A stretch of DNA of 18,368 nucleotides from Acidobacteriota bacterium. Lineage in GTDB: Bacteria > Acidobacteriota > Terriglobia > Terriglobales > Acidobacteriaceae. The position numbers and the translations under genes were made by a program. Shown one piece after another: positions 1-7,035 of this stretch. The notes under the pieces were generated by a model. The model did no database searches and was not told where the DNA came from. It was given only the letters and a program-made list of their open reading frames with translations. Positions within the stretch are counted from its first letter, which is position 1. The number at the start of each line of letters is the position of its first letter. The stretch lies in NCBI GenBank assembly GCA_003225595.1, contig QIAR01000173.1, positions 1 to 18,368 of the forward strand. The letters run 5' to 3'.

Positions 1-1110
1 CAGCGAACCGATTCCGATCGGCAGAAAGGCAAAACCCATATAGGTGCCCTGCTGGCCCGGAGGCGCAAGGCGAGAAATGTATTCGTAGTAGCGCGGCGAT
101 TGCGTGATCTCGCCCAGCGCGACCACAATTAGCGCCACAATGGCCATAAAAACCGTGGGATAAACACTCAGGATGATCCATGCCACCCCGGTAACCAGCG
201 TCCCTAGCGTGATTGCACGGAACGCCGGCATCTTCTTCGTAAGAAAACTCACGGCCATCTGCAGGGCGATCACCGTCAGCGGGTCGGTTATTAGAATCAG
301 TTCCGTATCAGCGCTCGGATCGATGTAATTGTGAATGTAGAGCGGCAAGGTGATGAATTCCTGCCAGAAAACGATCCAGTATCCCGAGAAGATCAACAGA
401 AAGAGCATGAACCGCGGGTTCGAGAGGATGGTCGCGAAATTCCTTGCCGCCTGGCCGAGGCTGACGGTCTGCGTCTCACCTGAATACCGCGGCTCTTTAA
501 AGAACAGCAGCACTGCAAAGAACATCGCAAACACACTGAGCGCAGCCACTCGAAAAACATTTTCCACACTCAAATGCCGGTGCACCCAGGAGGCGACATA
601 GGGTCCAGCAGCGCTGCCGACGTTTACCAGCGTGTAGTAGATCGAGTAGCCAATCGAGCGGACATTTTCTTTGGACGCGCGCGCGGTAGTGCCGACCACG
701 CAGGGCTTCACCAGCGCGATGCCCAAGGCAGGAAGCATGAGGACGAATGTCACCAGCACGATCAGAGGCATGGCATTGCGCACAGGAGCAAGCCATGGTG
801 CTCCCAGTGATCCAAGCAGGAAGTAAGAGCAACTCAGAATCAGGTAGGCGAGCGAAAGAGAGCGGCGGAAGCCCAGCCGGTCGGCAAGAGTTCCGCCAAA
901 CGCCGCCAGGAACCACACCAGCCCTCCGAACAGCCCGGTCAGGCTGCTGGCTTGCTCGACGCGAAAGTTCAAGGTCTCGTGAAGATAGCGCGCGAGCGAT
1001 GCGAAAGCGGCATAGTAGGAAAGCCGCTCGAACAGTTCGCTGATATTGGCGACCCAGAATGGACGCTCGAAGCCAGTGCGAATCTCATGCAATCGTTCGC
1101 TAAGACTCAA
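1..1110 (-). CDS. POT-like MFS transporter, 3' end beyond window
   Basis: The reading frame is open for 370 codons from 1110 to the left window edge, so the C-terminus is missing. It is a polytopic membrane protein with many hydrophobic segments. Near residue 25 it has ELFERLSYY, which matches the ExxER motif in helix 1 of proton-dependent oligopeptide (POT/PTR) transporters, and an Asp-Arg loop (GTLADRLGFRRS) between helices 2 and 3 typical of the major facilitator superfamily. Near the truncated end it reads YYEYISRLAPPGQQGTYMGF, a stretch usual in POT-type carriers. Family knowledge suggests proton-coupled uptake of a peptide or related solute; the substrate cannot be read from sequence. 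The start is a TTG at 1110 preceded by AGGAG six bases upstream; no ATG is available in the right place. The usual family length is about 400-500 residues. Confidence 0.85.
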   Translation of the reverse strand, partial: MSLSERLHEIRTGFERPFWVANISELFERLSYYAAFASLARYLHETLNFRVEQASSLTGLFGGLVWFLAAFGGTLADRLGFRRSLSLAYLILSCSYFLLGSLGAPWLAPVRNAMPLIVLVTFVLMLPALGIALVKPCVVGTTARASKENVRSIGYSIYYTLVNVGSAAGPYVASWVHRHLSVENVFRVAALSVFAMFFAVLLFFKEPRYSGETQTVSLGQAARNFATILSNPRFMLFLLIFSGYWIVFWQEFITLPLYIHNYIDPSADTELILITDPLTVIALQMAVSFLTKKMPAFRAITLGTLVTGVAWIILSVYPTVFMAIVALIVVALGEITQSPRYYEYISRLAPPGQQGTYMGFAFLPIGIGSL

Positions 1111-1256
1111 AAATGACTCCTGTTGGCCGGTCCTTGGGTTATGTCTATCACTTTGTCATCCTAGGCGCAGACCTGCCATTCGCAAAAGAGCGGCAACTGC
1201 ATCGTGGCTGTGGAGTCTGCCACATCTTTAATTCGCTTGTCATGCGTCTTTGATTC

Positions 1257-1328
1257 ACTTGTCATCCCGAGCGATGACCGAGCCGCGCTCGCGCGGTGAG
1301 GACAAGCCGAGGGACCTTGTGTTTTTCA
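1257..1328. repeat. Degenerate dispersed intergenic repeat
   Basis: This spacer between the transporter and the DUF167 gene contains a stretch beginning CTTGTCATCCCGAGCG and ending CCGAGGGACCTTGTG followed by a T run. A shorter related piece, CTTTGTCATCCTAGGCG, starts near 1151. Repeats of the general form TCATCCTGAGCGAAGCGAAGGATCT are dispersed in many Acidobacteriota genomes; assignment to that group is from memory and not tested here. No gene was found in 1111-1338. Confidence 0.35.
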
Positions 1329-1338
1329 GCCAAAGCAC

Positions 1339-1629
1339 TCAGGGAGTACTCAACCGCTTCCGCAACTCCTCAGCTGTCAGCCCCGCAACGCGGATTACCT
1401 TTCTTCGGCTGGTTTGGCCGGACGCTATGGTAACGGACGAACGTGGAACCTTCAAAAGATTTGCGAAGAATTCGATGCAGGCCTCATTAGCGCGGCCTTC
1501 GACAGGCGGAGCCATCAGAGAGAGCTTCAGCGCCTCGCCGAGTTCTCCGGTGATGGCGTTCTTCTTCGCGCGGGGCTGGACTTTGACGGCGAAGACGCCG
1601 CCTGACTCACACTCACGGATTGGAATCAT
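1339..1629 (-). CDS. yggU: DUF167 / YggU family protein
   Basis: The 96-residue product matches the DUF167 (YggU) family in length and motifs: an N-terminal strand VFAVKVQPRAKKNAI, the central LSLMAPPVEGRANEACIEF segment, then the VTIASGQTSRRKVIRV strand. The family is small, single-domain and of unknown biochemical function; it often lies with yggS and yggT. Here it follows yggS on the same strand, with three copies of an intergenic repeat in the 185-base gap and no yggT. The ATG at 1629 is the only sensible start, since the family begins just before the first strand; no clear Shine-Dalgarno site precedes it. Family assignment is confident; function is not known. Confidence 0.87.
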   Translation of the reverse strand: MIPIRECESGGVFAVKVQPRAKKNAITGELGEALKLSLMAPPVEGRANEACIEFFANLLKVPRSSVTIASGQTSRRKVIRVAGLTAEELRKRLSTP

Positions 1630-1690
1630 GGAATGGCTTTCACCACGGACTCACCGAGGCAGCAGATAACTTCCAAAACACCAAGTATCG

Positions 1691-1835
1691 GTGCTCCTCT
1701 GTGCCCTCTGTGGTTAAGTTGTCCCTTTCTCCATCTCTGTGCTCCTCTGTGACGCCCTCTGTGGTTAAGTTGTTATCCTTTCTCCATCTCTGTGCTCCTC
1801 TGTGCCCTTTGTGGTTAAGTTCTCGTTCTTTCTCC
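1691..1835. repeat. Three-unit array of the CCACAGAGG repeat
   Basis: Three near-identical units of 30-33 bases lie at 1691-1720, 1739-1771 and 1792-1821, each ending CTCTGTGGTTAAGTT (third copy CTTTGTGGTTAAGTT). They are separated by 18-20 base linkers that are themselves nearly identical (both end CTTTCTCCATCTCT), so the true period is about 50 bases. The third copy overlaps the 3' end of yggS and supplies its stop codon. A fourth copy in the opposite orientation is just upstream of yggS. A related but different repeat (TTTCACCACGGACTCACCG) sits at 1637-1655. Confidence 0.9.
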
Positions 1836-2519
1836 AAAAATTGCCGTCCCCACGCGCACGCATGTCGAGCCTTCGTCGATCGCGACTTCGAAATCGTGCG
1901 ACATGCCCATCGACAGCGTGTCCATGTTGATTCCCGGCAATTTTCGTGCCCCGATCTTATCCCGCAGCTCTCGCAATTTCCGAAAATAGGGTCGCGCCTG
2001 CTGCGGGTCTTCGGTGAACGGAGGAATGGTCATGAGGCCATGGATGGCGAGATGTTCGAGTTGCGGCGCGGCCTCAAGAATCTGTTCCAGCTCGGGCTTG
2101 TCCGGCGCGATGCCACTTTTCGCTTCCTCACCGCCAAGGTTGAGTTCAATCAGGACCGCCAACTTTTTACCGATTTTCTGGGCCGCAACGTTCAACTTTT
2201 CTGCAAGCTTCAGTGAATCCACAGAATCCACGGCCGAAAACAATTCCACCGCCTTTGCGGCCTTGTTAGTTTGCAGATGTCCGATCATGTGCCATTGGGC
2301 CTCGCGCAGCTCGCGCACTGCCTCTGCCTTGGTGGCAAATTCCTGCACCCGATTCTCGCCGAAAATCCGCATACCGGCCTCATATGCTTGACGAATGTGC
2401 CCGGCTGGAAAAGTCTTGCTGACGGCCAGGAGAGCGATCTCTTGCGGATTGCGTCCGGCGCGCCGAGCGGCAACGGCAATACGATCATGGACATGGCTGA
2501 TGTTTTCAGCAATCGACAT
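1815..2519 (-). CDS. yggS: YggS family PLP-binding protein (PLP homeostasis)
   Basis: The 234-residue product is a full-length YggS/PLPBP protein, a single-domain alanine-racemase-like TIM barrel that binds pyridoxal phosphate and acts in vitamin B6 and amino-acid homeostasis without known catalysis. Conserved motifs are visible: LLAVSKTF with the PLP lysine at residue 35, IFGENRVQEF, WHMIGHLQTNKAAKAV, LSMGMSHDFEVAI and the C-terminal CVRVGTAIFGER. The ATG at 2519 gives the expected N-terminus; no clear Shine-Dalgarno site precedes it, and a repeat copy starts 10 bases upstream. The last few residues and the TAA stop lie in or next to the repeat array, so the C-terminal tail after GER is repeat-derived. 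Downstream is yggU. Confidence 0.95.
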   Translation of the reverse strand: MSIAENISHVHDRIAVAARRAGRNPQEIALLAVSKTFPAGHIRQAYEAGMRIFGENRVQEFATKAEAVRELREAQWHMIGHLQTNKAAKAVELFSAVDSVDSLKLAEKLNVAAQKIGKKLAVLIELNLGGEEAKSGIAPDKPELEQILEAAPQLEHLAIHGLMTIPPFTEDPQQARPYFRKLRELRDKIGARKLPGINMDTLSMGMSHDFEVAIDEGSTCVRVGTAIFGERTRT

Positions 2520-2528
2520 GGAAAGAAT

Positions 2529-2559
2529 TTAACCACAGAGGGCACAGAATCACAGAGGA
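2529..2559. repeat. Inverted copy of the CCACAGAGG repeat upstream of yggS
   Basis: TTAACCACAGAGGGCACAG followed by AATCACAGAGG is the reverse-orientation counterpart of the array at 1691-1835. It lies between the OPT gene and yggS, immediately upstream of the yggS start. Confidence 0.8.
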
Positions 2560-2585
2560 CTGCGGGGAAAATGCAGAACTAAGAA

Positions 2586-2690
2586 GCAGAATGCAGAATG
2601 AACGCTGAGCGTCGGTTTGATTTCTGCATTCTGCCTTGTAACTTCTGCTTCTACCTTCTAACTTCTGCCTTCTAACTTCTGCAGTCTGGC
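2586..2690. repeat. Hairpin plus pyrimidine-rich tandem repeat
   Basis: GCAGAATGCAGAA at 2586-2598 pairs perfectly with TTCTGCATTCTGC at 2622-2634 around a 23-base loop. It is followed to about 2690 by irregular tandem copies of CTTCTAACTTCTGC (period about 17). The block sits directly after the OPT transporter stop on the minus strand and could act as a transcription end or mRNA-stabilising structure; that role is inferred. Confidence 0.75.
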
Positions 2691-2691
2691 T

Positions 2692-4734
2692 TCACATGAT
2701 CGCCGTCGGCGGGGCCGGGTCTTCCGGACGGCCCGCATTTGCCAGCGGCACACGGATCATGACCAACGCCAGGATCACCAGCACGATGAATCCCGAAATC
2801 GTAGCAGGATGCGTGAAGATGACCGGCAACGGCTTGTTGAAAAAATAGAACGCCGCTACAACCAGCCCAAGGATCGCCTCTCCCGCGATGAAGCCGGATG
2901 CCGTCAGCACTCCGGCATTCTCCACCCGAGCTTTCTGCGCAGCGTTGAAGCCGCGCTTGTCGCGCATTTTGTCGGTGAGCCAGCGAATGACGCCGCCGAC
3001 GAAGATGGCAAACGTAGTCTCCAGCGGCAAGTACATGCCGACGGCGAAGAGCATGACGCTCTTTACTTCCAGCAGGATCATGGCGAATCCCATCAGAATT
3101 CCCGCCCCTACCAGCGGCCAGGGCATATTGCCACCCACGATGCCCTGCGCCAGCGAAGCCATGAGGCCGGCCTGCGGCGCTGAAAGCTGGGGATCACCAA
3201 AGCCGATTCCGCCGCGGTTGATGTTGCCCTGATGCAGGATCAGCAGCGGAAAATAAAGGGCCGCACTCGCCACCAGAATTCCCAGGAAATCGCCGATCTG
3301 CATCTTGGCCGGAGTGCCGCCGAGGATGTGGCCGACCTTGAGGTCTTGCAGCATCTCGCCCGCAACCGCCGATGACACACAGACCACTGCGGCCACGCCG
3401 AGCACGGCCGCCACACCGCTAATGCCGGAAACGCCAATGGCAACCATCAGCAGCGCTGCAATGATGAGTGTGCACAGGGTGAGACCGGAGACCGGGTTGT
3501 TGGAGGAACCGATGAGTCCGACGAGATTCCCGGATACTGCGGCGAAAAAGAATCCGACCACGATCATGACCAACGCCGCCACGACGCCGCCGCTGAGGAG
3601 GCCGGAAAAATAGGTGTAAAGAAGGACCATACAGAAAAACGCTGCAGCCAACCCGGGAAAGACTACCTTACCGCTCAGATCGCGCTCGATGCGATTGGTG
3701 GCAGTGTGTGCCGCGGCTGATTTCTTCAGATCGGAGATGGCCCGCTTCATGCCCAGCCCGAGACTCTTGCGCATGCGGAACAGGGTCCAACCCGCGCCTA
3801 CCAGCATCCCTCCTACAGCGATCGGACGCACGATGAATCGCCACACAGCATTGGGCACGTTGCCTTCGCTGCCCGCGGGCAGCACGGATTGCAGGTTTGG
3901 ACCGAGAAAATAAATGATGAGCGGGACCAGCAGGCCCCAGGCGACAACGCCGCCGGCAAAGTTCAACGCGGCCAAACGCGGTCCGATGATATATCCCACA
4001 CCGAGGTAAGCCGGGCTGATGGCCGGGGCCTGAAAAGTTGTGACGCCGCCCACGTTTACGGTCTGAGCGATCTGCGCGCTCCCCAGCCGCAGAACGCCTC
4101 TGCCTGTCTGGCCCACGTGGATCACGAAGGCTTTGCTGGCATTGAACAGCTGAAACGAACCGAGCAGGAACACCAAACCGCCGAATCCCATGTTGTAGAA
4201 GAGCAACTTGGCTGCCTGCGCGCCTTGCTGCCCGGCCTTGTGAATCTGCGATGCTGCCACCGACTCGGGAAAGGGGAGTTCCGGGTCCTCGACCATCACT
4301 CGGCGCAATAGAGTCACGAACAGAATGCCCAGGGCGCCGCCAACAGCCATCAGTGCCGCTGATTTCCAATATGCCTCATGAAACCCGAACGACTTCCAGG
4401 CTCCAGAAATTACGAATGCGGGGAGGGTGAACACGGCACCTGCCGCGACCGACTCGCCGATCGATCCCACGGTTCGCGCGATGTTTTCTTCGAGCAACGA
4501 GCCTTTCATCATACGCAGCAATGCCATCCCGATGACGGCTGCCGGGTAGGTTGCCGCGATGGTCATGCCAGCTCTTAAGCCGAGATAGGCATTGGCCGCC
4601 CCCAGGATTACGGTCATGACCAGCCCTATCAACACGGCGCGGAAAGTAAACTCCCTCATCTCCATGTTCTCGGGCACGTAGGGCCGGTACTTCTTGTCAG
4701 CCTCGGCTGCGTTCACCGTGGTTTGTGTGCTCAT
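2692..4734 (-). CDS. OPT family oligopeptide transporter
   Basis: The 680-residue product is a polytopic inner-membrane protein of the OPT (oligopeptide transporter) superfamily, close in length to the bacterial branch of the family. It has a short polar N-terminus, then the family's first membrane region with AYLGLRAGMTIAATYPAAVI, a conserved LPFPESVAASQIHKAG loop near residue 160, the signature GSSNNPVSGLT near residue 410, and GEMLQDLKVGHILGGTPAKM near residue 470. OPT proteins import peptides or metal-chelate complexes by cation coupling; the substrate here cannot be told. The ATG at 4734 is preceded by GAGGG about nine bases upstream. The gene is transcribed alone, with a repeat block at its 3' end. 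Confidence 0.95.
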   Translation of the reverse strand: MSTQTTVNAAEADKKYRPYVPENMEMREFTFRAVLIGLVMTVILGAANAYLGLRAGMTIAATYPAAVIGMALLRMMKGSLLEENIARTVGSIGESVAAGAVFTLPAFVISGAWKSFGFHEAYWKSAALMAVGGALGILFVTLLRRVMVEDPELPFPESVAASQIHKAGQQGAQAAKLLFYNMGFGGLVFLLGSFQLFNASKAFVIHVGQTGRGVLRLGSAQIAQTVNVGGVTTFQAPAISPAYLGVGYIIGPRLAALNFAGGVVAWGLLVPLIIYFLGPNLQSVLPAGSEGNVPNAVWRFIVRPIAVGGMLVGAGWTLFRMRKSLGLGMKRAISDLKKSAAAHTATNRIERDLSGKVVFPGLAAAFFCMVLLYTYFSGLLSGGVVAALVMIVVGFFFAAVSGNLVGLIGSSNNPVSGLTLCTLIIAALLMVAIGVSGISGVAAVLGVAAVVCVSSAVAGEMLQDLKVGHILGGTPAKMQIGDFLGILVASAALYFPLLILHQGNINRGGIGFGDPQLSAPQAGLMASLAQGIVGGNMPWPLVGAGILMGFAMILLEVKSVMLFAVGMYLPLETTFAIFVGGVIRWLTDKMRDKRGFNAAQKARVENAGVLTASGFIAGEAILGLVVAAFYFFNKPLPVIFTHPATISGFIVLVILALVMIRVPLANAGRPEDPAPPTAIM

Positions 4735-4835
4735 GGATGGAAACCCTCGTAAGTGATTAGTAGCACACCTCTCGGACGGCGCACGTTAGCATGCGCCATG
4801 CCGGGTTTACAAGTACGATGCTCACCAAGGCCTTT

Positions 4836-4862
4836 GGGACAAAACCTGGGGTGTCCCTTTTT
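4836..4862 (+). terminator. Terminator-like hairpin with T run, plus strand
   Basis: GGGACA (4836-4841) and TGTCCC (4852-4857) form a 6-bp stem around a 10-base loop and are followed by five T residues. This is intrinsic-terminator form on the plus strand. No plus-strand gene precedes it; it lies between the OPT promoter region and the zinc-ribbon gene, so it may stop antisense or divergent read-through. Confidence 0.45.
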
Positions 4863-4924
4863 CAAAACTTTTAGAGTAAGCCTTTCCTAACACTTGGGTT
4901 AGAATACCCGTATCGAAGGAAATT

Positions 4925-5218
4925 GTGAGGTGTGAATTGCGGGAAGCACTTACCGACCGAGAGTACTGGGTCCGGAACCTGAGGCAATTCAGGTGCCCTG
5001 ATTGCGGTAGTCTTGTGGGGTACCGTTCCCGTCGCCGGACCATGGCGGAGAAATATATCCTGCCGCTGCTGCTGCTGCAACCGGTGCGTTGCGGGGATTG
5101 TTTTTGCCGGTTCTATCGTCCCGTATCCGTGCAGGTACGGGAACGCAAAGAACTTGGGCACAGGGAATCCGAGATTAAAATCCCGCAGTCGCCGCAAACT
5201 GGTAGCCGCGTTGCGTGA
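4925..5218 (+). CDS. Small zinc-ribbon protein of unknown function
   Basis: The 97-residue product has two CxxC pairs, CPDC at 24-27 and CGDC at 56-59, separated by a basic stretch (YRSRRRTMAEKY) and a short hydrophobic run. The second pair continues CFCRFYRP. This arrangement, CPxCG then about 28 residues then CxDCxxRFYR, is typical of a zinc ribbon that binds one metal ion. A short hydrophobic piece (ILPLLLL) between the pairs is too short for a confident membrane helix. The GTG start at 4925 follows AAGGA by five bases. I do not recognise a named family. It is upstream of comF on the same strand but a separate promoter probably lies at the end of this gene. Confidence 0.6.
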   Translation: MRCELREALTDREYWVRNLRQFRCPDCGSLVGYRSRRRTMAEKYILPLLLLQPVRCGDCFCRFYRPVSVQVRERKELGHRESEIKIPQSPQTGSRVA

Positions 5219-5240
5219 TGCCGGCGGCCCCCGTTATACT
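5211..5240 (+). promoter_or_regulatory. Candidate sigma-70 promoter for comF
   Basis: TTGCGT (5211-5216) and TATACT (5235-5240) are separated by 18 bases and lie about 110 bases upstream of the comF start. The hexamers match the consensus at four and five of six positions. It overlaps the last codons of the zinc-ribbon gene. Confidence 0.45.
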
Positions 5241-5349
5241 GAGTAGAATTCGTCCGACTGGTGCGCAAATGTGATAGCCGGGCGACAGGAGGGTAGTCTT
5301 CAGCAGTAGCCAGGAGCTAAATCGGGCTGCCACGGTCAAAGGTGGAGGC

Positions 5350-6192
5350 TTGTCTTTTGTCTCGTTGGCTGGTCAAGCCGCAGAAAGCCTGTTCGCTGTC
5401 CTGTTCCCTTCCGATTGCCGTTTTTGCGGCGCTCCCCTGATCAAGATTTCCCGTCTGCCAGTTTGTGAGGAGTGCTTGTTTGCCATGCGGCCAATCGTGG
5501 GTGGAGTGTGCTCCATCTGCGGCGAGGGACTGGTGAGCCCGAGCGCGTTCTCGGGAGAGCACAGTGAGCCGCGCTGCGGATTATGCCGCCGCCTGGAGCC
5601 TCCATTTGCCAAAGCGGCAGCCTACGGGAGCTACGATGGCGGTCTGCGCGAACTGATCCACCTGCTGAAATATGAACAGGTGCGGCCGGCGGCGAACGTC
5701 CTGGGACGCATGTTGTCCGAGGTTATTGGAGGATTGAAGCCCTCTTTCGGGGATGACTCCGTTGTCGTGATTCCTGTTCCGCTGCATCCTGGCAAGCTGC
5801 GCCAGCGGGGCTTCAACCAGGCGGAACTGATCGCGCGGGCTACGCTGAAGCTGAAGCCTGCGGGCGAGCAGTTGATGCTGAATAGCGCAGTGCTAGGGCG
5901 ACGACGCGATACCCAATCGCAAACCGGGCTTAGCAGTCATCAGCGTCGGGAGAACATCCGCGGCGCATTTTTCGTCACCAGGCCTCGTGACGTGGAGGCT
6001 CGCGAAGTCCTGCTGGTTGACGATGTTTTCACAACCGGAACCACGGTCTCGGAGTGCGCACGTGTGCTGCGGCGTGCCGGTGCGGCTCGCGTTTGGGTGG
6101 CCACGGTTGCTCGTACTCTGAAGATCAACACCCAGCACGCCGTGCCCGATCAGGACGAAGAAAGCCGGTTGGCCATGGCGGCTCACGGATAA
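5350..6192 (+). CDS. comF: ComF family phosphoribosyltransferase-like protein
   Basis: The 280-residue product has the two-part layout of ComF. The N-terminus carries four CxxC pairs (C23/C26, C39/C42, C54/C57, C76/C79), the double zinc-ribbon region. The C-terminus is a type I phosphoribosyltransferase fold with the PRPP loop VLLVDDVFTTGTT at residues 220-232 and the family segment VPLHPGKLRQRGFNQAELIA. In competent bacteria ComF helps single-stranded DNA uptake and interacts with the PriA primosome; in others the role is unclear. The start is TTG at 5350, with AAGGTGG a few bases upstream; the frame is open further upstream but contains no other start codon. The final 20 or so residues after TVARTLK are family-variable. 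The next gene starts 10 bases downstream. Confidence 0.92.
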   Translation: MSFVSLAGQAAESLFAVLFPSDCRFCGAPLIKISRLPVCEECLFAMRPIVGGVCSICGEGLVSPSAFSGEHSEPRCGLCRRLEPPFAKAAAYGSYDGGLRELIHLLKYEQVRPAANVLGRMLSEVIGGLKPSFGDDSVVVIPVPLHPGKLRQRGFNQAELIARATLKLKPAGEQLMLNSAVLGRRRDTQSQTGLSSHQRRENIRGAFFVTRPRDVEAREVLLVDDVFTTGTTVSECARVLRRAGAARVWVATVARTLKINTQHAVPDQDEESRLAMAAHG

Positions 6193-6201
6193 TGCAGTTC
6201 T

Positions 6202-6801
6202 ATGTCAGGGAAGCTTCACAATTCGATTCGTATGCACGCCAGCGCGCCTGTGTTGGTGGCGGGAGCACACCAAGCAACTGATGGGCATGCTCTGCACACG
6301 CCGGTGCTGGTGCTCAACGCGTCCTATGAGCCGATCAATGTTTGCGCAGCGCGACGCGCTATTGTGCTGGTGCTGAAGGGCCTCGCCATGACGGAAGAAG
6401 AAAACGGTCACTTCCTTCATGCCGCGCGCCTGGCGGTTCGCGTGCCCTCCGTGATTCGTCTGCTCGAATACCGGCGCATTCCGCACCAGACGCGCGCCCT
6501 GTCGCGGAAGAACATCCTACTGCGTGACCGCAACAGCTGCCAGTATTGCGGGACTGTGCTGCCATCGGGCGAACTGACCTTGGACCACGTGATTCCGCGA
6601 TCGCGGGGCGGATCGTCCACCTGGGAGAATCTAGTGGCGTGTTGCCATCCCTGCAACCGGCAGAAGGGCAACCACCTGGCCGCGGAAGCCGGGATGAAGC
6701 TTATGCGCGAACCGCGCGCATTCAATCTTCACACCAGCCGCCACATCATGCGTCTGATGGGCCGCTCGGACGACAGGTGGCGGAAGTATCTCTTCTACTG
6801 A
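6202..6801 (+). CDS. HNH endonuclease domain protein
   Basis: The 199-residue product has a C-terminal HNH nuclease domain: a first cysteine pair CQYC (residues 113-116), the catalytic core LTLDHVIPRSRGG with D128-H129, WENL, and a second pair CHPC (148-151) followed by NRQKGN. The cysteines hold a structural zinc; the His of the core is the expected general base. The N-terminal 80 residues contain PVLVLNASYEPINVCAARRA, usual in a widespread chromosomal HNH family whose biological role is not defined. It follows comF by 10 bases and is probably in the same operon. The start is the ATG at 6202 although no good Shine-Dalgarno site precedes it; ATGs at 6232 and 6281 are alternatives and would remove only the unconserved N-terminus. 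Confidence 0.9.
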   Translation: MSGKLHNSIRMHASAPVLVAGAHQATDGHALHTPVLVLNASYEPINVCAARRAIVLVLKGLAMTEEENGHFLHAARLAVRVPSVIRLLEYRRIPHQTRALSRKNILLRDRNSCQYCGTVLPSGELTLDHVIPRSRGGSSTWENLVACCHPCNRQKGNHLAAEAGMKLMREPRAFNLHTSRHIMRLMGRSDDRWRKYLFY

Positions 6802-6860
6802 GCCCATGTTCACCCGTCACGTACGTCACCCACTTCCTCATCCTGAGTGCCCTCTTATGT

Positions 6861-6888
6861 TTCGCTTGCAAAACGTAAGACAAGCGAA
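6861..6888. repeat. Inverted repeat in intergenic repeat element
   Basis: TTCGCTTG (6861-6868) and CAAGCGAA (6881-6888) form a perfect 8-bp stem around 12 bases. It lies inside a stretch starting CTCATCCTGAG (about 6837) and ending AGCGAAGGATCT (6894), which resembles the TCATCCTGAG...CGAAGGATCT dispersed repeat. It may end transcription after the HNH gene, though no T run follows. The rest of 6802-7035 shows no gene. Confidence 0.6.
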
Positions 6889-7035
6889 GGATCTATGCGT
6901 TCCCTGCCTAGGTTCTTTCGGACTCACGGAAGACGCTTTCCCGTAAGAGCCCAAATTAATCAACGGCAGCAATAAGTCATCGCGGGGCGTTTCTCTGTCG
7001 GCGCCATCCCTCTGTGGTAGATTTTAATTTCGCTC

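Noticed and set aside
497..916. 139-codon minus-strand ORF
   Set aside because: It is a shifted frame of the POT-like transporter, whose own frame is open through to the window edge.
1691..1835. CRISPR-like array of three 30-base units
   Set aside because: The linkers are nearly identical to each other and only three units exist; this is an interspersed repeat with a 50-base period and no cas genes.
3668..4369. 233-codon minus-strand ORF inside the OPT gene
   Set aside because: It is a shifted-frame shadow of the OPT transporter with low-complexity Arg-rich sequence.
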